Below are positions 8,297-21,658 of a stretch of DNA of 64,000 nt, one piece after another. This DNA comes from Brochothrix campestris. GTDB lineage: Bacteria; Bacillota; Bacilli; Lactobacillales; Listeriaceae. A model generated the notes under the pieces. It made no database searches. It was not told the DNA's origin and worked only from the letters and a program-made list of their open reading frames with translations. The position numbers and the translations under genes are program-made. Positions within the stretch are counted from its first letter, which is position 1; the number at the start of each line of letters is the position of its first letter. The stretch is from the NCBI RefSeq assembly GCF_046058945.1, contig NZ_CP175511.1, positions 62,001-126,000 on the forward strand, given 5' to 3'.

Positions 8297-8769
8297 TGGA
8301 AACAGCTTATTTAAGTTTAGGGAGTAACATGGGGGATCGACGCGGATTTTTAGCGAAGGCTTATACGCAGATTAATGCCTTGGTAGGAGTTTCAATTAAA
8401 CAAACCTCATCGATTTATGATACGCCACCCTGGGGATACACAGAACAAGCGACCTTTTATAACTGTGTGTTTGAAATTGAGACGAGCTTGAGTGCAACGG
8501 CCTTGTTAGCGGCAGTGCTAGAAATCGAGTTGGACTTAGGGCGAGAGCGTCTGTTTAAGTATGGTCCGCGAGTGATTGATATCGATATTTTATTGTATGG
8601 CGAAGCAAGCTATGCCACAGCCGACCTTGTGGTGCCACATCCACATATGTATGAACGTGCCTTTGTATTAGTGCCGTTGAAAGAGATTGCACCGCAGTTG
8701 GTAACGCAAGACTATCCAGCCTTGCAAGAGGCGGATACAATTGTTAAGGTTGCCGAACCGTTGCAATAA
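8296..8769 (+). CDS. folK: 6-hydroxymethyl-7,8-dihydropterin pyrophosphokinase
   Basis: FolK transfers pyrophosphate from ATP to hydroxymethyl-dihydropterin, giving the substrate of FolP. It has AYLSLGSNMGDR at the N terminus, SSIYDTPPWGYTEQATFYNCV, and the signature RVIDIDILLYG with two catalytic Asp residues. Length is 157. The ATG shares its A with the folB stop (TAATG), so translation is coupled. Together folP-folB-folK give the three middle steps of folate synthesis. An intrinsic terminator follows. Confidence 0.96.
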   Translation: METAYLSLGSNMGDRRGFLAKAYTQINALVGVSIKQTSSIYDTPPWGYTEQATFYNCVFEIETSLSATALLAAVLEIELDLGRERLFKYGPRVIDIDILLYGEASYATADLVVPHPHMYERAFVLVPLKEIAPQLVTQDYPALQEADTIVKVAEPLQ

Positions 8770-8827
8770 TGTTGCGATTTTAGGCAAAGATATGTTAGTA
8801 TTAGTATGCCTAAAAGATAAATTTCAC

Positions 8828-8861
8828 AAAAAACATTAGACATCTAGCTAATGTTTTTTTT
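8828..8861 (+). terminator. Intrinsic terminator after folK
   Basis: AAAAAACATTAG pairs with CTAATGTTTTTT around an 8-nt loop, with an eight-T run. It separates the folate genes from lysS. Confidence 0.88.
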
Positions 8862-8894
8862 ATAGCGAAAGTTAGAGGCGTCTATGCAGCTTGA

Positions 8895-8958
8895 ATGCGA
8901 TGAACATCATTGCATCAGTGCTGAAACAAGCGAATCGTTGAATGCATTCAGACGATTC
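8895..8958 (+). promoter_or_regulatory. Structured lysS upstream region with two hairpins
   Basis: ATGCGATGA (8895-8903) pairs with TCATTGCAT (8907-8915) around ACA, with one G-T pair. GAATCGT (8932-8938) pairs with ACGATTC (8952-8958) around the palindrome TGAATGCATTCA. There is no T-box sequence and no lysine riboswitch signature, and no T-run follows. The function is unknown. Confidence 0.4.
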
Positions 8959-8999
8959 ATCTAGCCCACAAAAAGAATGAAGAGGAGTGTCACGCTGTT

Positions 9000-10493
9000 A
9001 TGAATCAACCACATGAAGAAATGAATGATCAGTTACAAGTGCGTCGTGAAAAATTGCAACATCTATATGATGAGGGAGTTAATCCGTTCGGCCAAAAATT
9101 TGAGCGCACAGCTGACTCAAAAACAATTAATGCTGAATATGCTGACTTTGACAAGGAAGCCTTAGAAGAAAAAGCGATTGAAGTCACCGTTGCTGGTCGT
9201 TTGATGACGAAACGTGGCAAAGGTAAAGTCGGTTTCGCACACATTCAAGATCGCTATGGTCGTATTCAACTGTATATCCGTAAAGATGCTGTTGGTGACG
9301 AGGATTATGCCGTCTTCAAAATTGCTGATTTAGGCGACATCGTCGGTATTACCGGTTTACTGATGCGTACGAATACAGGTGAATTAACCATTAAAGCGAC
9401 TGCCTATACTATTTTAAGCAAATCATTACGTCCGTTACCGGATAAATATCATGGTTTAACAGATGTTGAACAAATTTACCGTCAGCGTTATTTGGACTTG
9501 ATTGCTAATAATGAAAGTCGCGAACGTTTTGTTCAACGTAGTAAAATCATCCGTGCGTTACGTGAATACTTTGCTCAAAAAGAATACATGGAAGTTGAAA
9601 CACCGACCTTGCACTCCGTGGCAGGTGGTGCCGCAGCTAAACCATTTATGACGCATCACAATGCCTTAGATATTGATATGAATTTACGCATTGCGTTGGA
9701 GTTACACTTGAAACGTTTAATCGTCGGTGGTTTAGAACGGGTTTATGAGATTGGTCGCGTTTTCCGTAATGAAGGTACGAGCACACGTCATAACCCTGAG
9801 TTTACAATGCTTGAATCATACGCAGCTTATGAGGATTTTGAAGATGTGATGAACTTAACTGAAGGTGCATTTGTGTACTGTGCTGAAGAAGTGTTAGGGA
9901 CAAGTAAAATTACTTACGGTGAATATGAACTCGATTTAGGAAAAAAATGGACGCGCATCCACATGGTAGAAGCAATCAAACAATATGCTGGTGTCGATCT
10001 TTGGCATGTTGATACGACTGAAGCACGTCGTTTAGCGAAAGAAAACAATGTTCCTATCACTGATCATATGACGTACGGACACATTGTCAATGAATTTTTC
10101 GAAGTATTTGTGGAAGAAAAATTGATTGAGCCAACTTTTGTGTATGGTCATCCGTTAGAAATTTCGCCATTAGCGAAGAAAAACGTTGAAGATCCACGTT
10201 TTACTGATCGTTTTGAATTATTCATTGTGGGACGTGAACACGCAAATGCGTTTAGTGAGTTGAATGATCCGATTGATCAACGCGAACGTTTTACTGCTCA
10301 AATTAAAGAACGTGAAGCAGGTAATGATGAAGCGCATGAAATGGATGAAGATTTCCTTGAAGCACTAGAATACGGTATGCCACCAACAGGTGGTTTAGGT
10401 ATCGGTGTCGATCGCATGATTATGTTGTTAACTAATGCGGCATCGATTCGTGATGTATTATTATTCCCAACAATGCGTCCGCACGATAAATAA
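9000..10493 (+). CDS. lysS: Lysyl-tRNA synthetase, class II
   Basis: LysS charges tRNA-Lys. The N-terminal OB-fold anticodon domain (VAGRLMTKRGKGKVGFAHIQD) precedes the class II catalytic core. Motif 2 is FRNEGTSTRHNPEFTMLE and motif 3 is PPTGGLGIGVDRMIML near the C terminus. Length is 497 residues. The AGGAG is 12 nt from the ATG, slightly long, so a second in-frame ATG at residue 8 is possible. lysS directly precedes an rRNA operon, as in Bacillus. No T-box is seen, unlike the cysE-cysS leader in this window. Confidence 0.97.
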   Translation: MNQPHEEMNDQLQVRREKLQHLYDEGVNPFGQKFERTADSKTINAEYADFDKEALEEKAIEVTVAGRLMTKRGKGKVGFAHIQDRYGRIQLYIRKDAVGDEDYAVFKIADLGDIVGITGLLMRTNTGELTIKATAYTILSKSLRPLPDKYHGLTDVEQIYRQRYLDLIANNESRERFVQRSKIIRALREYFAQKEYMEVETPTLHSVAGGAAAKPFMTHHNALDIDMNLRIALELHLKRLIVGGLERVYEIGRVFRNEGTSTRHNPEFTMLESYAAYEDFEDVMNLTEGAFVYCAEEVLGTSKITYGEYELDLGKKWTRIHMVEAIKQYAGVDLWHVDTTEARRLAKENNVPITDHMTYGHIVNEFFEVFVEEKLIEPTFVYGHPLEISPLAKKNVEDPRFTDRFELFIVGREHANAFSELNDPIDQRERFTAQIKEREAGNDEAHEMDEDFLEALEYGMPPTGGLGIGVDRMIMLLTNAASIRDVLLFPTMRPHDK

Positions 10494-10503
10494 GCAGATT
10501 CTG

Positions 10504-10538
10504 ACACACGCACATCTTAATGTAGCGTGTGTTTTTTT
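10504..10538 (+). terminator. Intrinsic terminator after lysS
   Basis: ACACACGC-ACAT pairs with ATGT-A-GCGTGTGT around a CTTA loop, followed by seven T residues. It insulates lysS from the rRNA promoters. Confidence 0.93.
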
Positions 10539-10565
10539 AATTTCAATAAAAATCGTTTGAAAGCA

Positions 10566-10863
10566 TTGACAGTCACGACATATCATTGTATTATATAAAA
10601 GTTAGCTCAGCTAATTCGAATGAAATCTTAAATGATTATCACATCGAAAGTTGTTGACTATATCCAATGGATATGATATTATAAATGAGGTTGAGACAGA
10701 TGTGATTGTTTGTTTAAACAGGCATTAATAATTTCAACAAAGTTGTTGACATCACAGTCATTAACGTGATATTATGTATGAGTTGCAACAGTTAGGAATG
10801 ACTTGGAGCGGCGAAAAACATTTTGGAAAAGTTATTGACACGATAGCTGCTAAATGATATACT
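10566..10863 (+). promoter_or_regulatory. Four tandem rRNA promoters P1-P4
   Basis: P1 is TTGACA (10566) - 17 nt - TATTAT (10589). P2 is TTGACT (10654) - 17 - TATTAT (10677). P3 is TTGACA (10746) - 18 - TATTAT (10770). P4 is TTGACA (10835) - 17 - TATACT (10858). The -35 boxes are 88, 92 and 89 nt apart. P2 and P3 share AAAGTTGTTGAC before and GATATTAT at the -10, and P4 has a variant, suggesting tandem duplication. A short leader with TTTGAAAACT then leads to 16S. Confidence 0.88.
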
Positions 10864-10910
10864 AAAGTAGTTGTCAGCGAGAGCCGATAACGATTGACCT
10901 TTGAAAACTG

Positions 10911-12660
<1,750 letters not shown>

Positions 12661-12688
12661 TAGTTTTGAGAAGTCAATCTTCTCCAAA

Positions 12689-12765
<77 letters not shown>

Positions 12766-12789
12766 TTTTAAATTGAATACCCTTATAAA

Positions 12790-12865
12790 GGGGCCTTAGC
12801 TCAGCTGGGAGAGCGCCTGCCTTGCACGCAGGAGGTCAGCGGTTCGATCCCGCTAGGCTCCACCA
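12790..12865 (+). tRNA. tRNA-Ala (anticodon TGC)
   Basis: The acceptor GGGGCCT pairs with AGGCTCC (one G-T), and ACCA is encoded. The anticodon TGC is at 12823-12825. It is the second spacer tRNA. Confidence 0.97.
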
Positions 12866-12883
12866 TTATTTTTTTGTTCTTTG

Positions 12884-16072
<3,189 letters not shown>

Positions 16073-16125
16073 GAGAGTGCAAACTTTCATTGATAATTTC
16101 ATAATTATCCAGACATATTTATCTG

Positions 16126-16241
<116 letters not shown>

Positions 16242-16244
16242 AAT

Positions 16245-16320
16245 GGGGGTTTAGCTCAGCTGGGAGAGCATCTGCCTTACAAGCAGAGGGTCGGCGGTTC
16301 GAGCCCGTCAACCCCCACCA
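16245..16320 (+). tRNA. tRNA-Val (anticodon TAC)
   Basis: The acceptor GGGGGTT pairs with AACCCCC, and ACCA is encoded. The anticodon is at 16278-16280. It is the first of eight tRNAs directly after 5S, probably cotranscribed with the rRNA. Confidence 0.97.
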
Positions 16321-16326
16321 TTTTTT

Positions 16327-16399
16327 GCCGACTTAGCTCAGCTGGTAGAGCAACTGATTTGTAATCAGTAGGTCGCGGATTCGACTTCTGCAGTCGGCA
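16327..16399 (+). tRNA. tRNA-Thr (anticodon TGT)
   Basis: The acceptor GCCGACT pairs with AGTCGGC. The anticodon TGT is at 16360-16362. CCA is not encoded, so it must be added by CCA nucleotidyltransferase. Confidence 0.96.
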
Positions 16400-16455
16400 T
16401 ACATCTTTTATAAAGATGGCAGACAATATAATACCAAATCTTGTTTTTAAAACAA

Positions 16456-16528
16456 GAGCCGTTAGCTCAGTTGGTAGAGCATCTGACTTTTAATCAGAGG
16501 GTCGCTGGTTCGAGCCCAGCACGGCTCA
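16456..16528 (+). tRNA. tRNA-Lys (anticodon TTT)
   Basis: The acceptor GAGCCGT pairs with ACGGCTC. The anticodon TTT is at 16489-16491. CCA is not encoded. Confidence 0.97.
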
Positions 16529-16532
16529 TATA

Positions 16533-16614
16533 GCGGATGTGGCGGAATTGGCAGACGCACCAGATTTAGGATCTGGCGCCGCAAGGCGTGGGGGTTCAAG
16601 TCCCTTCATCCGCA
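16533..16614 (+). tRNA. tRNA-Leu (anticodon TAG)
   Basis: The acceptor GCGGATG pairs with CATCCGC. The long variable arm marks a class II tRNA, and the anticodon TAG is at 16567-16569. CCA is not encoded. Confidence 0.96.
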
Positions 16615-16618
16615 TTAT

Positions 16619-16693
16619 GCGAAAGTAGTTCAGTGGTAGAACATCACCTTGCCAAGGTGGGGGTCGCGGGTTCGAATCCCGTCTTTCGCTCCA
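16619..16693 (+). tRNA. tRNA-Gly (anticodon GCC)
   Basis: The acceptor GCGAAAG pairs with CTTTCGC, and TCCA is encoded. The anticodon GCC is at 16651-16653. Confidence 0.97.
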
Positions 16694-16722
16694 TATTTTA
16701 TGTTTACTTTTTTATCACCCTT

Positions 16723-16811
16723 GCCGGGGTGGCGGAACTGGCAGACGCACAGGACTTAAAATCCTGCGGTGAGTGATCACCGTACCGGTTCGATTCCGGT
16801 CCTCGGCACCA
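16723..16811 (+). tRNA. tRNA-Leu (anticodon TAA)
   Basis: The acceptor GCCGGGG pairs with CCTCGGC (one G-T), with a long variable arm and encoded ACCA. The anticodon TAA is at 16757-16759. Confidence 0.96.
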
Positions 16812-16817
16812 TATATA

Positions 16818-16891
16818 GCGCCCATAGCTCAACTGGATAGAGTACTTGACTACGAATCAAGCGGTTAGAGGTTCGACTCCTCTTGGGCGCA
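16818..16891 (+). tRNA. tRNA-Arg (anticodon ACG)
   Basis: The acceptor GCGCCCA pairs with TGGGCGC. The anticodon ACG (16852-16854) would be edited to ICG by TadA. CCA is not encoded. Confidence 0.97.
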
Positions 16892-16900
16892 TTTATATTA

Positions 16901-16974
16901 CGGGAAGTAGCTCAGCTTGGTAGAGCACTTGGTTTGGGACCAAGGGGTCGCAGGTTCGAATCCTGTCTTCCCGA
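16901..16974 (+). tRNA. tRNA-Pro (anticodon TGG)
   Basis: The acceptor CGGGAAG pairs with CTTCCCG. The anticodon TGG is at 16935-16937. CCA is not encoded. It is the last tRNA before the operon terminator. Confidence 0.97.
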
Positions 16975-16982
16975 TAAAAAAC

Positions 16983-17018
16983 AAAAAGATAATTCCTTTT
17001 AGGAGTTATCTTTTTTTT
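16983..17018 (+). terminator. Intrinsic terminator of the rrn-tRNA operon
   Basis: AAAAAGATAATTCC pairs with GGAGTTATCTTTTT around TTTTA, followed by further T residues (eight in all). Confidence 0.93.
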
Positions 17019-17044
17019 GCCTATCATTCATTAAGTTGATATGG

Positions 17045-17073
17045 TTGCACTCATAATTACGATTCAGTATAAT
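17045..17073 (+). promoter_or_regulatory. SigA promoter of ctsR-clpC
   Basis: TTGCAC (17045-17050) and a consensus TATAAT (17068-17073) are 17 nt apart. Transcription would start near 17080, at the edge of the CtsR operator. Confidence 0.85.
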
Positions 17074-17081
17074 AGGTAATA

Positions 17082-17098
17082 AGTCAGATTAGGTCAAT
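17082..17098 (+). promoter_or_regulatory. CtsR operator (heptad direct repeat)
   Basis: AGTCAGATTAGGTCAAT matches the CtsR box RGTCAAANANRGTCAAA at all but three positions. It lies just downstream of the predicted start site, where bound CtsR would block transcription of its own operon. Confidence 0.75.
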
Positions 17099-17130
17099 TA
17101 TATCTAGGAGTCATAAGGAGGTTAAGACGG

Positions 17131-17589
17131 ATGAGTAATATGTCGGACGTAATCGAAGCCTACATTAAACGTTATCTTGAAGCAGAAGAAGAAATCGAAC
17201 TAAAACGCAATGAAATGGCCGTTCATTTTCAATGTGTCCCTTCACAAATCAATTACGTTATTAATACGCGTTTCACTACAGAACGAGGCTATACCGTCGA
17301 AAGTAAGCGTGGCGGTGGCGGTTACATCCGCATTTTGAAAGTGCGTTTGAACACGCATAGTCAATTGGTGGATATGTTACTAGCGTTAATTGAGGATAAG
17401 GAAATCACCGAAAATATCGCAACCGATATTACCTGCCGTTTATGTCAAGAAGAGGTTGTGACTGAAGCAGAAGCCAAGCTAATGATGGTCACGCTTAGTC
17501 AAAATTTCCACGAAGATAAAATGCAAAATAATGCTGTACGAAAACATTATATGCAGGTGTTTTTGGAACATTTAAAATACAGAACATAA
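17131..17589 (+). CDS. ctsR: Transcriptional repressor CtsR
   Basis: CtsR represses clp protease and chaperone genes and is released on heat or protein-folding stress. The N-terminal winged helix-turn-helix includes MAVHFQCVPSQINYVINTRFT and the Gly-rich wing SKRGGGGYIRI, which contacts DNA and senses heat. The C-terminal dimerisation domain follows. Length is 152. AAGGAGG lies 9 nt before the ATG at 17131; a second ATG nine bases on is possible. It sits 26 nt before clpC. The McsA and McsB genes found between them in Bacillus are absent. Confidence 0.96.
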   Translation: MSNMSDVIEAYIKRYLEAEEEIELKRNEMAVHFQCVPSQINYVINTRFTTERGYTVESKRGGGGYIRILKVRLNTHSQLVDMLLALIEDKEITENIATDITCRLCQEEVVTEAEAKLMMVTLSQNFHEDKMQNNAVRKHYMQVFLEHLKYRT

Positions 17590-17615
17590 TATAACTTTTA
17601 AGGGAGTGAGTGCAG

Positions 17616-20090
17616 ATGTTTGGAAGATTTACACAAAAAGCACAGAAAGTCATCGCGTTATCACAAGAAGAAGCAATTCGTTTACGCCATACTAACTTAG
17701 GAACAGAACATATTTTACTTGGTCTTATTCGCGAAGGCGAAGGAATCGCGGCGCAAGCCTTAAAAGAACTCGGGTTAGATACTGAAAAAATCGAAGCTGC
17801 TGTAGCAGAATTAATGGTTGAAGGTACTGAGGATGTACAGATTATTCGCTATACACCACGTGCTAAAAAGGTGATTGAATTATCGATTGATGAGGCGCGT
17901 AAACTTGGTCATACGTATGTTGGAACAGAACATATATTGCTCGGTCTTATTCGCGAAGGTGAAGGGATTGCCGCGCGGATATTCAGTAATTTAGATGTCA
18001 GCCTCAATAAAGCAAGACAGCAAGTCTTACAGTTGTTAGGGATTCGCACGCAACCTAATCAACAAAATCGTGCAGCAACGCAAGGCACACCAACCTTAGA
18101 CTCGTTGGCCCGTGATTTAACACAAACGGCGCGTGAAGATAAGTTGGATCCTGTGATTGGCCGTGCGAAGGAAATCCAACGGGTCATCGAAGTATTGAGC
18201 CGTCGTACAAAAAACAACCCCGTTTTGATTGGCGAACCAGGTGTTGGTAAAACCGCTGTAGCTGAAGGACTTGCTCTGCAAATTATTAATAACGAGGTGC
18301 CGGAAACACTCCGAGGTAAACGCGTTATGACCCTTGATATGGGAACGGTTGTGGCAGGTACAAAGTATCGTGGTGAATTTGAAGACCGCTTAAAAAAAGT
18401 TATGGAAGAAATTCGTCAAGCAGGCAATGTTATCCTCTTTATTGATGAGTTACATACGTTAATAGGTGCAGGTGGTGCCGAAGGTGCAATCGATGCCTCA
18501 AACATTTTAAAACCATCATTGGCCCGAGGCGAATTACAATGTATCGGTGCAACAACACGCGATGAATATCGTAAATACATTGAAAAAGATGCTGCGCTTG
18601 AACGTCGTTTTCAACCGGTACAAGTAGAAGAACCTTCGATTGCAGATGCAATCTTAATATTAAAAGGCTTGCGTGATCGTTACGAAGCGCATCATGGCGT
18701 TGCCTTTACAGATGCGGCTTTAGAGGCGGCAGTTGTAATGTCTCAACGTTACATTCAAGATCGTTTTCTACCAGATAAAGCGATTGATTTAATCGATGAA
18801 GCTGGTTCAAAAGTACGGTTGAAATCATTCATTACACCGACAAATGTAAAAAAATTAGAAGTCGAGTTGGCACAAATCCGTCAAGAAAAAGATGCGGCTG
18901 TTCAAGGTCAAGAATTCGAAAAAGCAGCTGATTTACGTGATAAAGAGAAAAAATGTGCGATTGCTTTGAAAAAAGGTAAGGAAACATGGAACAGTACTAA
19001 AATGGCGCAACACCAACAAGTTGATGCAGATGTCATTGCGGAAGTTGTTGCGAGTTGGACAGGTATTCCCGTTGCTAAATTAGCGAAGACTGAATCACAA
19101 CGGCTGTTAAAACTTGAGAAGATTTTACATGAACGTGTGATTGGTCAAGATCGTGCGGTTCACTCGATTGCTAAAGCTGTTCGTCGTGCGCGTGCTGGAC
19201 TTAAAGATCCAGCGAGACCGATAGGGTCATTTATTTTCTTAGGTCCTACAGGTGTAGGTAAGACCGAATTAGCCCGTGCTTTAGCTGAAGCAATGTTTGA
19301 AGATGAGGATGCAATGATTCGAATCGATATGAGCGAGTACATGGAAAAATTTTCGACAGCGCGCTTAGTCGGAGCACCTCCTGGTTACGTAGGTTATGAA
19401 GAAGGTGGTCAATTGACAGATAAGGTGCGTCAAAAACCATATGCTGTCTTACTATTAGATGAAATCGAAAAGGCACACCCCGATGTGTTCAATTTATTGT
19501 TACAAGTATTAGATGACGGACGCTTAACCGATTCAAAAGGTCGTGTCGTTGATTTTAGTAATACAATTATTATTATGACCTCTAATATTGGTGCCAATGA
19601 AATTAAAACGGATAAAACAGTTGGATTTGGAGCGATTGATCCGCTGAAAGATACAGCTGTGATGGAAAAACGTGTCCTTGAGACATTGAAGAAAGCCTTC
19701 CGTCCGGAATTCCTCAACCGAATTGATGAAAACGTCGTGTTTGATTCGTTAGGTGAGAAAGAATTAACTAAAATTGTGAAATTAATGATTGCCCAATTAA
19801 GCAAACGCTTATCAAACCAAGACATTCATCTGTCATTAACACCGAAAGCCTTGAAAAAAATCGCAAAAGAAGGCTACGATCCAGAGTATGGTGCCCGCCC
19901 GATTCGTCGTGCGATTCAACGCCATGTTGAAGATTTACTCTCTGAAGAAATCTTAAAAGGAACGGTTATTAAAGGTCAAGCAGTGACGATTGACTTGGAT
20001 AAAGACAGCCAGTTTATGGTTAAAAAACCACGAAAAAAAATGGATAAAAAAGTAAGTGCTAAAAAGCCTATCGCTGTAAAGACTCATTAA
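17616..20090 (+). CDS. clpC: ATP-dependent Clp protease ATPase subunit ClpC
   Basis: ClpC is an AAA+ unfoldase that feeds proteins to ClpP. Two N-terminal Clp repeats (LGTEHILLGLIREGEGIA, then VGTEHILLGLIREGEGIA) are followed by the first AAA module, with Walker A GEPGVGKTA at 206-214. A UVR-like coiled segment lies near 418-455, and the second AAA module has GPTGVGKTE at 543-551. The C-terminal tail is Lys-rich. The start at 616 of this kilobase (17616) has AGGGAG 9 nt upstream; an in-frame GTG six bases earlier is less well spaced. With no McsB in view, adaptor control probably differs from Bacillus. Confidence 0.97.
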   Translation: MFGRFTQKAQKVIALSQEEAIRLRHTNLGTEHILLGLIREGEGIAAQALKELGLDTEKIEAAVAELMVEGTEDVQIIRYTPRAKKVIELSIDEARKLGHTYVGTEHILLGLIREGEGIAARIFSNLDVSLNKARQQVLQLLGIRTQPNQQNRAATQGTPTLDSLARDLTQTAREDKLDPVIGRAKEIQRVIEVLSRRTKNNPVLIGEPGVGKTAVAEGLALQIINNEVPETLRGKRVMTLDMGTVVAGTKYRGEFEDRLKKVMEEIRQAGNVILFIDELHTLIGAGGAEGAIDASNILKPSLARGELQCIGATTRDEYRKYIEKDAALERRFQPVQVEEPSIADAILILKGLRDRYEAHHGVAFTDAALEAAVVMSQRYIQDRFLPDKAIDLIDEAGSKVRLKSFITPTNVKKLEVELAQIRQEKDAAVQGQEFEKAADLRDKEKKCAIALKKGKETWNSTKMAQHQQVDADVIAEVVASWTGIPVAKLAKTESQRLLKLEKILHERVIGQDRAVHSIAKAVRRARAGLKDPARPIGSFIFLGPTGVGKTELARALAEAMFEDEDAMIRIDMSEYMEKFSTARLVGAPPGYVGYEEGGQLTDKVRQKPYAVLLLDEIEKAHPDVFNLLLQVLDDGRLTDSKGRVVDFSNTIIIMTSNIGANEIKTDKTVGFGAIDPLKDTAVMEKRVLETLKKAFRPEFLNRIDENVVFDSLGEKELTKIVKLMIAQLSKRLSNQDIHLSLTPKALKKIAKEGYDPEYGARPIRRAIQRHVEDLLSEEILKGTVIKGQAVTIDLDKDSQFMVKKPRKKMDKKVSAKKPIAVKTH

Positions 20091-20101
20091 TAATAGTGGT
20101 C

Positions 20102-20131
20102 AAAAAAAGGGACGTAATGTCCTTTTTTTTT
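20102..20131 (+). terminator. Intrinsic terminator after clpC
   Basis: GGAC pairs with GTCC around GTAAT, extended by a seven-A against T run. Nine T residues follow. Confidence 0.88.
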
Positions 20132-20259
20132 GCGGAAAGATATAGTTTGTGAAGTATGACAGAAGAGATATTCACTCTGCAATAACACCCTTATGTCTGT
20201 CGTTTTTTTGGAAATATGTTAAACTTAAGGGAATTAAACTACAGCAAAGAAGGTGTGTT

Positions 20260-21642
20260 ATGGTCAAGAAAAAAACAAGTACAAAGTTTGTCTGTAACGC
20301 GTGTGGCTATGAGTCTCCTAAATGGATGGGACGCTGCCCGAATTGTAATGAATGGAATCAAATGGTTGAATTTGTTGAGGCAAAGGTGCAAAAAGGCCGT
20401 ACAAGTTTTAATCATACTGAGGATAATAATCAACAAGCGCTCCCGTTATCAAAGATTACGAGTGAGACGGAACAACGTATTTTAACAGATATGCCAGAAC
20501 TCAATCGTGTACTCGGCGGTGGACTCGTTAAAGGCTCGCTTGTGTTAGTCGGTGGTGATCCAGGCATTGGGAAATCAACGCTGTTATTGCAAGTCTCTGC
20601 CCAATTAACGAAGGCGAAACGCAAGGGCCTCTATGTGTCTGGTGAAGAGTCAATTAAACAAACGAAATTACGAGCGGAGCGTTTAAACGTCGATGGCGAC
20701 CTGCTTTATGTGTATGCACAAACCGATTTAGAAGTGATCTCAAAAACGGTACAAACATTATTGCCAGAATTCGTTGTGATTGACTCAATCCAAACGATGT
20801 ATCATCCTGATATCACGAGTGCTGCTGGTAGCGTCACGCAGGTGCGGGAGTGTACATCAGAGTTGATGCGACTCGCCAAAACGTTGAATATCGCGATTTT
20901 TATCGTCGGACACGTGACGAAAGAAGGGACGATTGCAGGTCCGAGAATGTTAGAGCATATGGTCGATACCGTTCTCTACTTTGAAGGTGAGCGTCATCAT
21001 GCGTACCGTATTTTACGAGCCGTCAAAAACCGTTTTGGTTCGACGAATGAAATGGGTATTTTCGAAATGCGTGATATGGGTCTAATTGAAGTTGAAAATG
21101 CCTCAGAAGTTTTTTTGGAAGAACGCTTAGAAGGGGCAGCAGGTTCTGCTGTCGTTACTTCGATGGAAGGAACACGGCCTGTACTCGTTGAAATTCAAGC
21201 GCTAGTGTCACCAACTGTTTATGGTAATGCCCGACGCATGGCAACGGGGATGGATTATAACCGCGTATCACTTATTATGGCAGTGCTGGAAAAACGTGAA
21301 GGTTTAATGCTGCAAAATCAAGATGCGTATTTAAAGGCAGCTGGTGGTGTTAAACTTGATGAACCGGCCATTGATTTAGCGATTGCTATCAGTATCGCCT
21401 CGAGTTATTACGATAAGCCAACCGCTGCGATGGATTGTTTTATTGGTGAGGTGGGTTTAACGGGTGAAATTCGTCGGGTTGCCCGAATTGATCAACGGGT
21501 GCAAGAAGCTGCTAAACTCGGCTTTAAGCGGATTATTATTCCGGCGAATAACATCGGCGGTTGGACATTCCCGACCGAAATTCAAGTGATAGGCGTGGCG
21601 ACATTGCGTGAAGCAATTCAAAAAGCCTTTCCAACTAAATGA
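20260..21642 (+). CDS. radA: DNA repair protein RadA
   Basis: RadA is a RecA-like branch-migration helicase that helps recombination and, in naturally competent Firmicutes, transformation. A four-Cys zinc finger (C12, C15, C26, C29) is followed by Walker A GGDPGIGKS at 98-106, the RadA signature KNRFG at 256-260, and a C-terminal Lon-like domain. Length is 460. The ATG at 20260 has AAGAAGG 6 nt upstream and gives the canonical N terminus; an extension of the frame to 20149 has no ribosome binding site. pinT follows 16 nt later. Confidence 0.97.
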   Translation: MVKKKTSTKFVCNACGYESPKWMGRCPNCNEWNQMVEFVEAKVQKGRTSFNHTEDNNQQALPLSKITSETEQRILTDMPELNRVLGGGLVKGSLVLVGGDPGIGKSTLLLQVSAQLTKAKRKGLYVSGEESIKQTKLRAERLNVDGDLLYVYAQTDLEVISKTVQTLLPEFVVIDSIQTMYHPDITSAAGSVTQVRECTSELMRLAKTLNIAIFIVGHVTKEGTIAGPRMLEHMVDTVLYFEGERHHAYRILRAVKNRFGSTNEMGIFEMRDMGLIEVENASEVFLEERLEGAAGSAVVTSMEGTRPVLVEIQALVSPTVYGNARRMATGMDYNRVSLIMAVLEKREGLMLQNQDAYLKAAGGVKLDEPAIDLAIAISIASSYYDKPTAAMDCFIGEVGLTGEIRRVARIDQRVQEAAKLGFKRIIIPANNIGGWTFPTEIQVIGVATLREAIQKAFPTK

Positions 21643-21658
21643 TAAAGGAGGCAACGAA

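Noticed and set aside
20157..20214. GACAGA...TCTGTC followed by TTTTTTT before radA, as a terminator
   Set aside because: The stem is only six pairs with a loop of about 29 nt. It could be part of a leader, but I cannot support it as a terminator.
20149..20259. A 37-residue N-terminal extension of RadA
   Set aside because: It is not similar to RadA, has no ribosome binding site, and the zinc-finger N terminus starts correctly at 20260.
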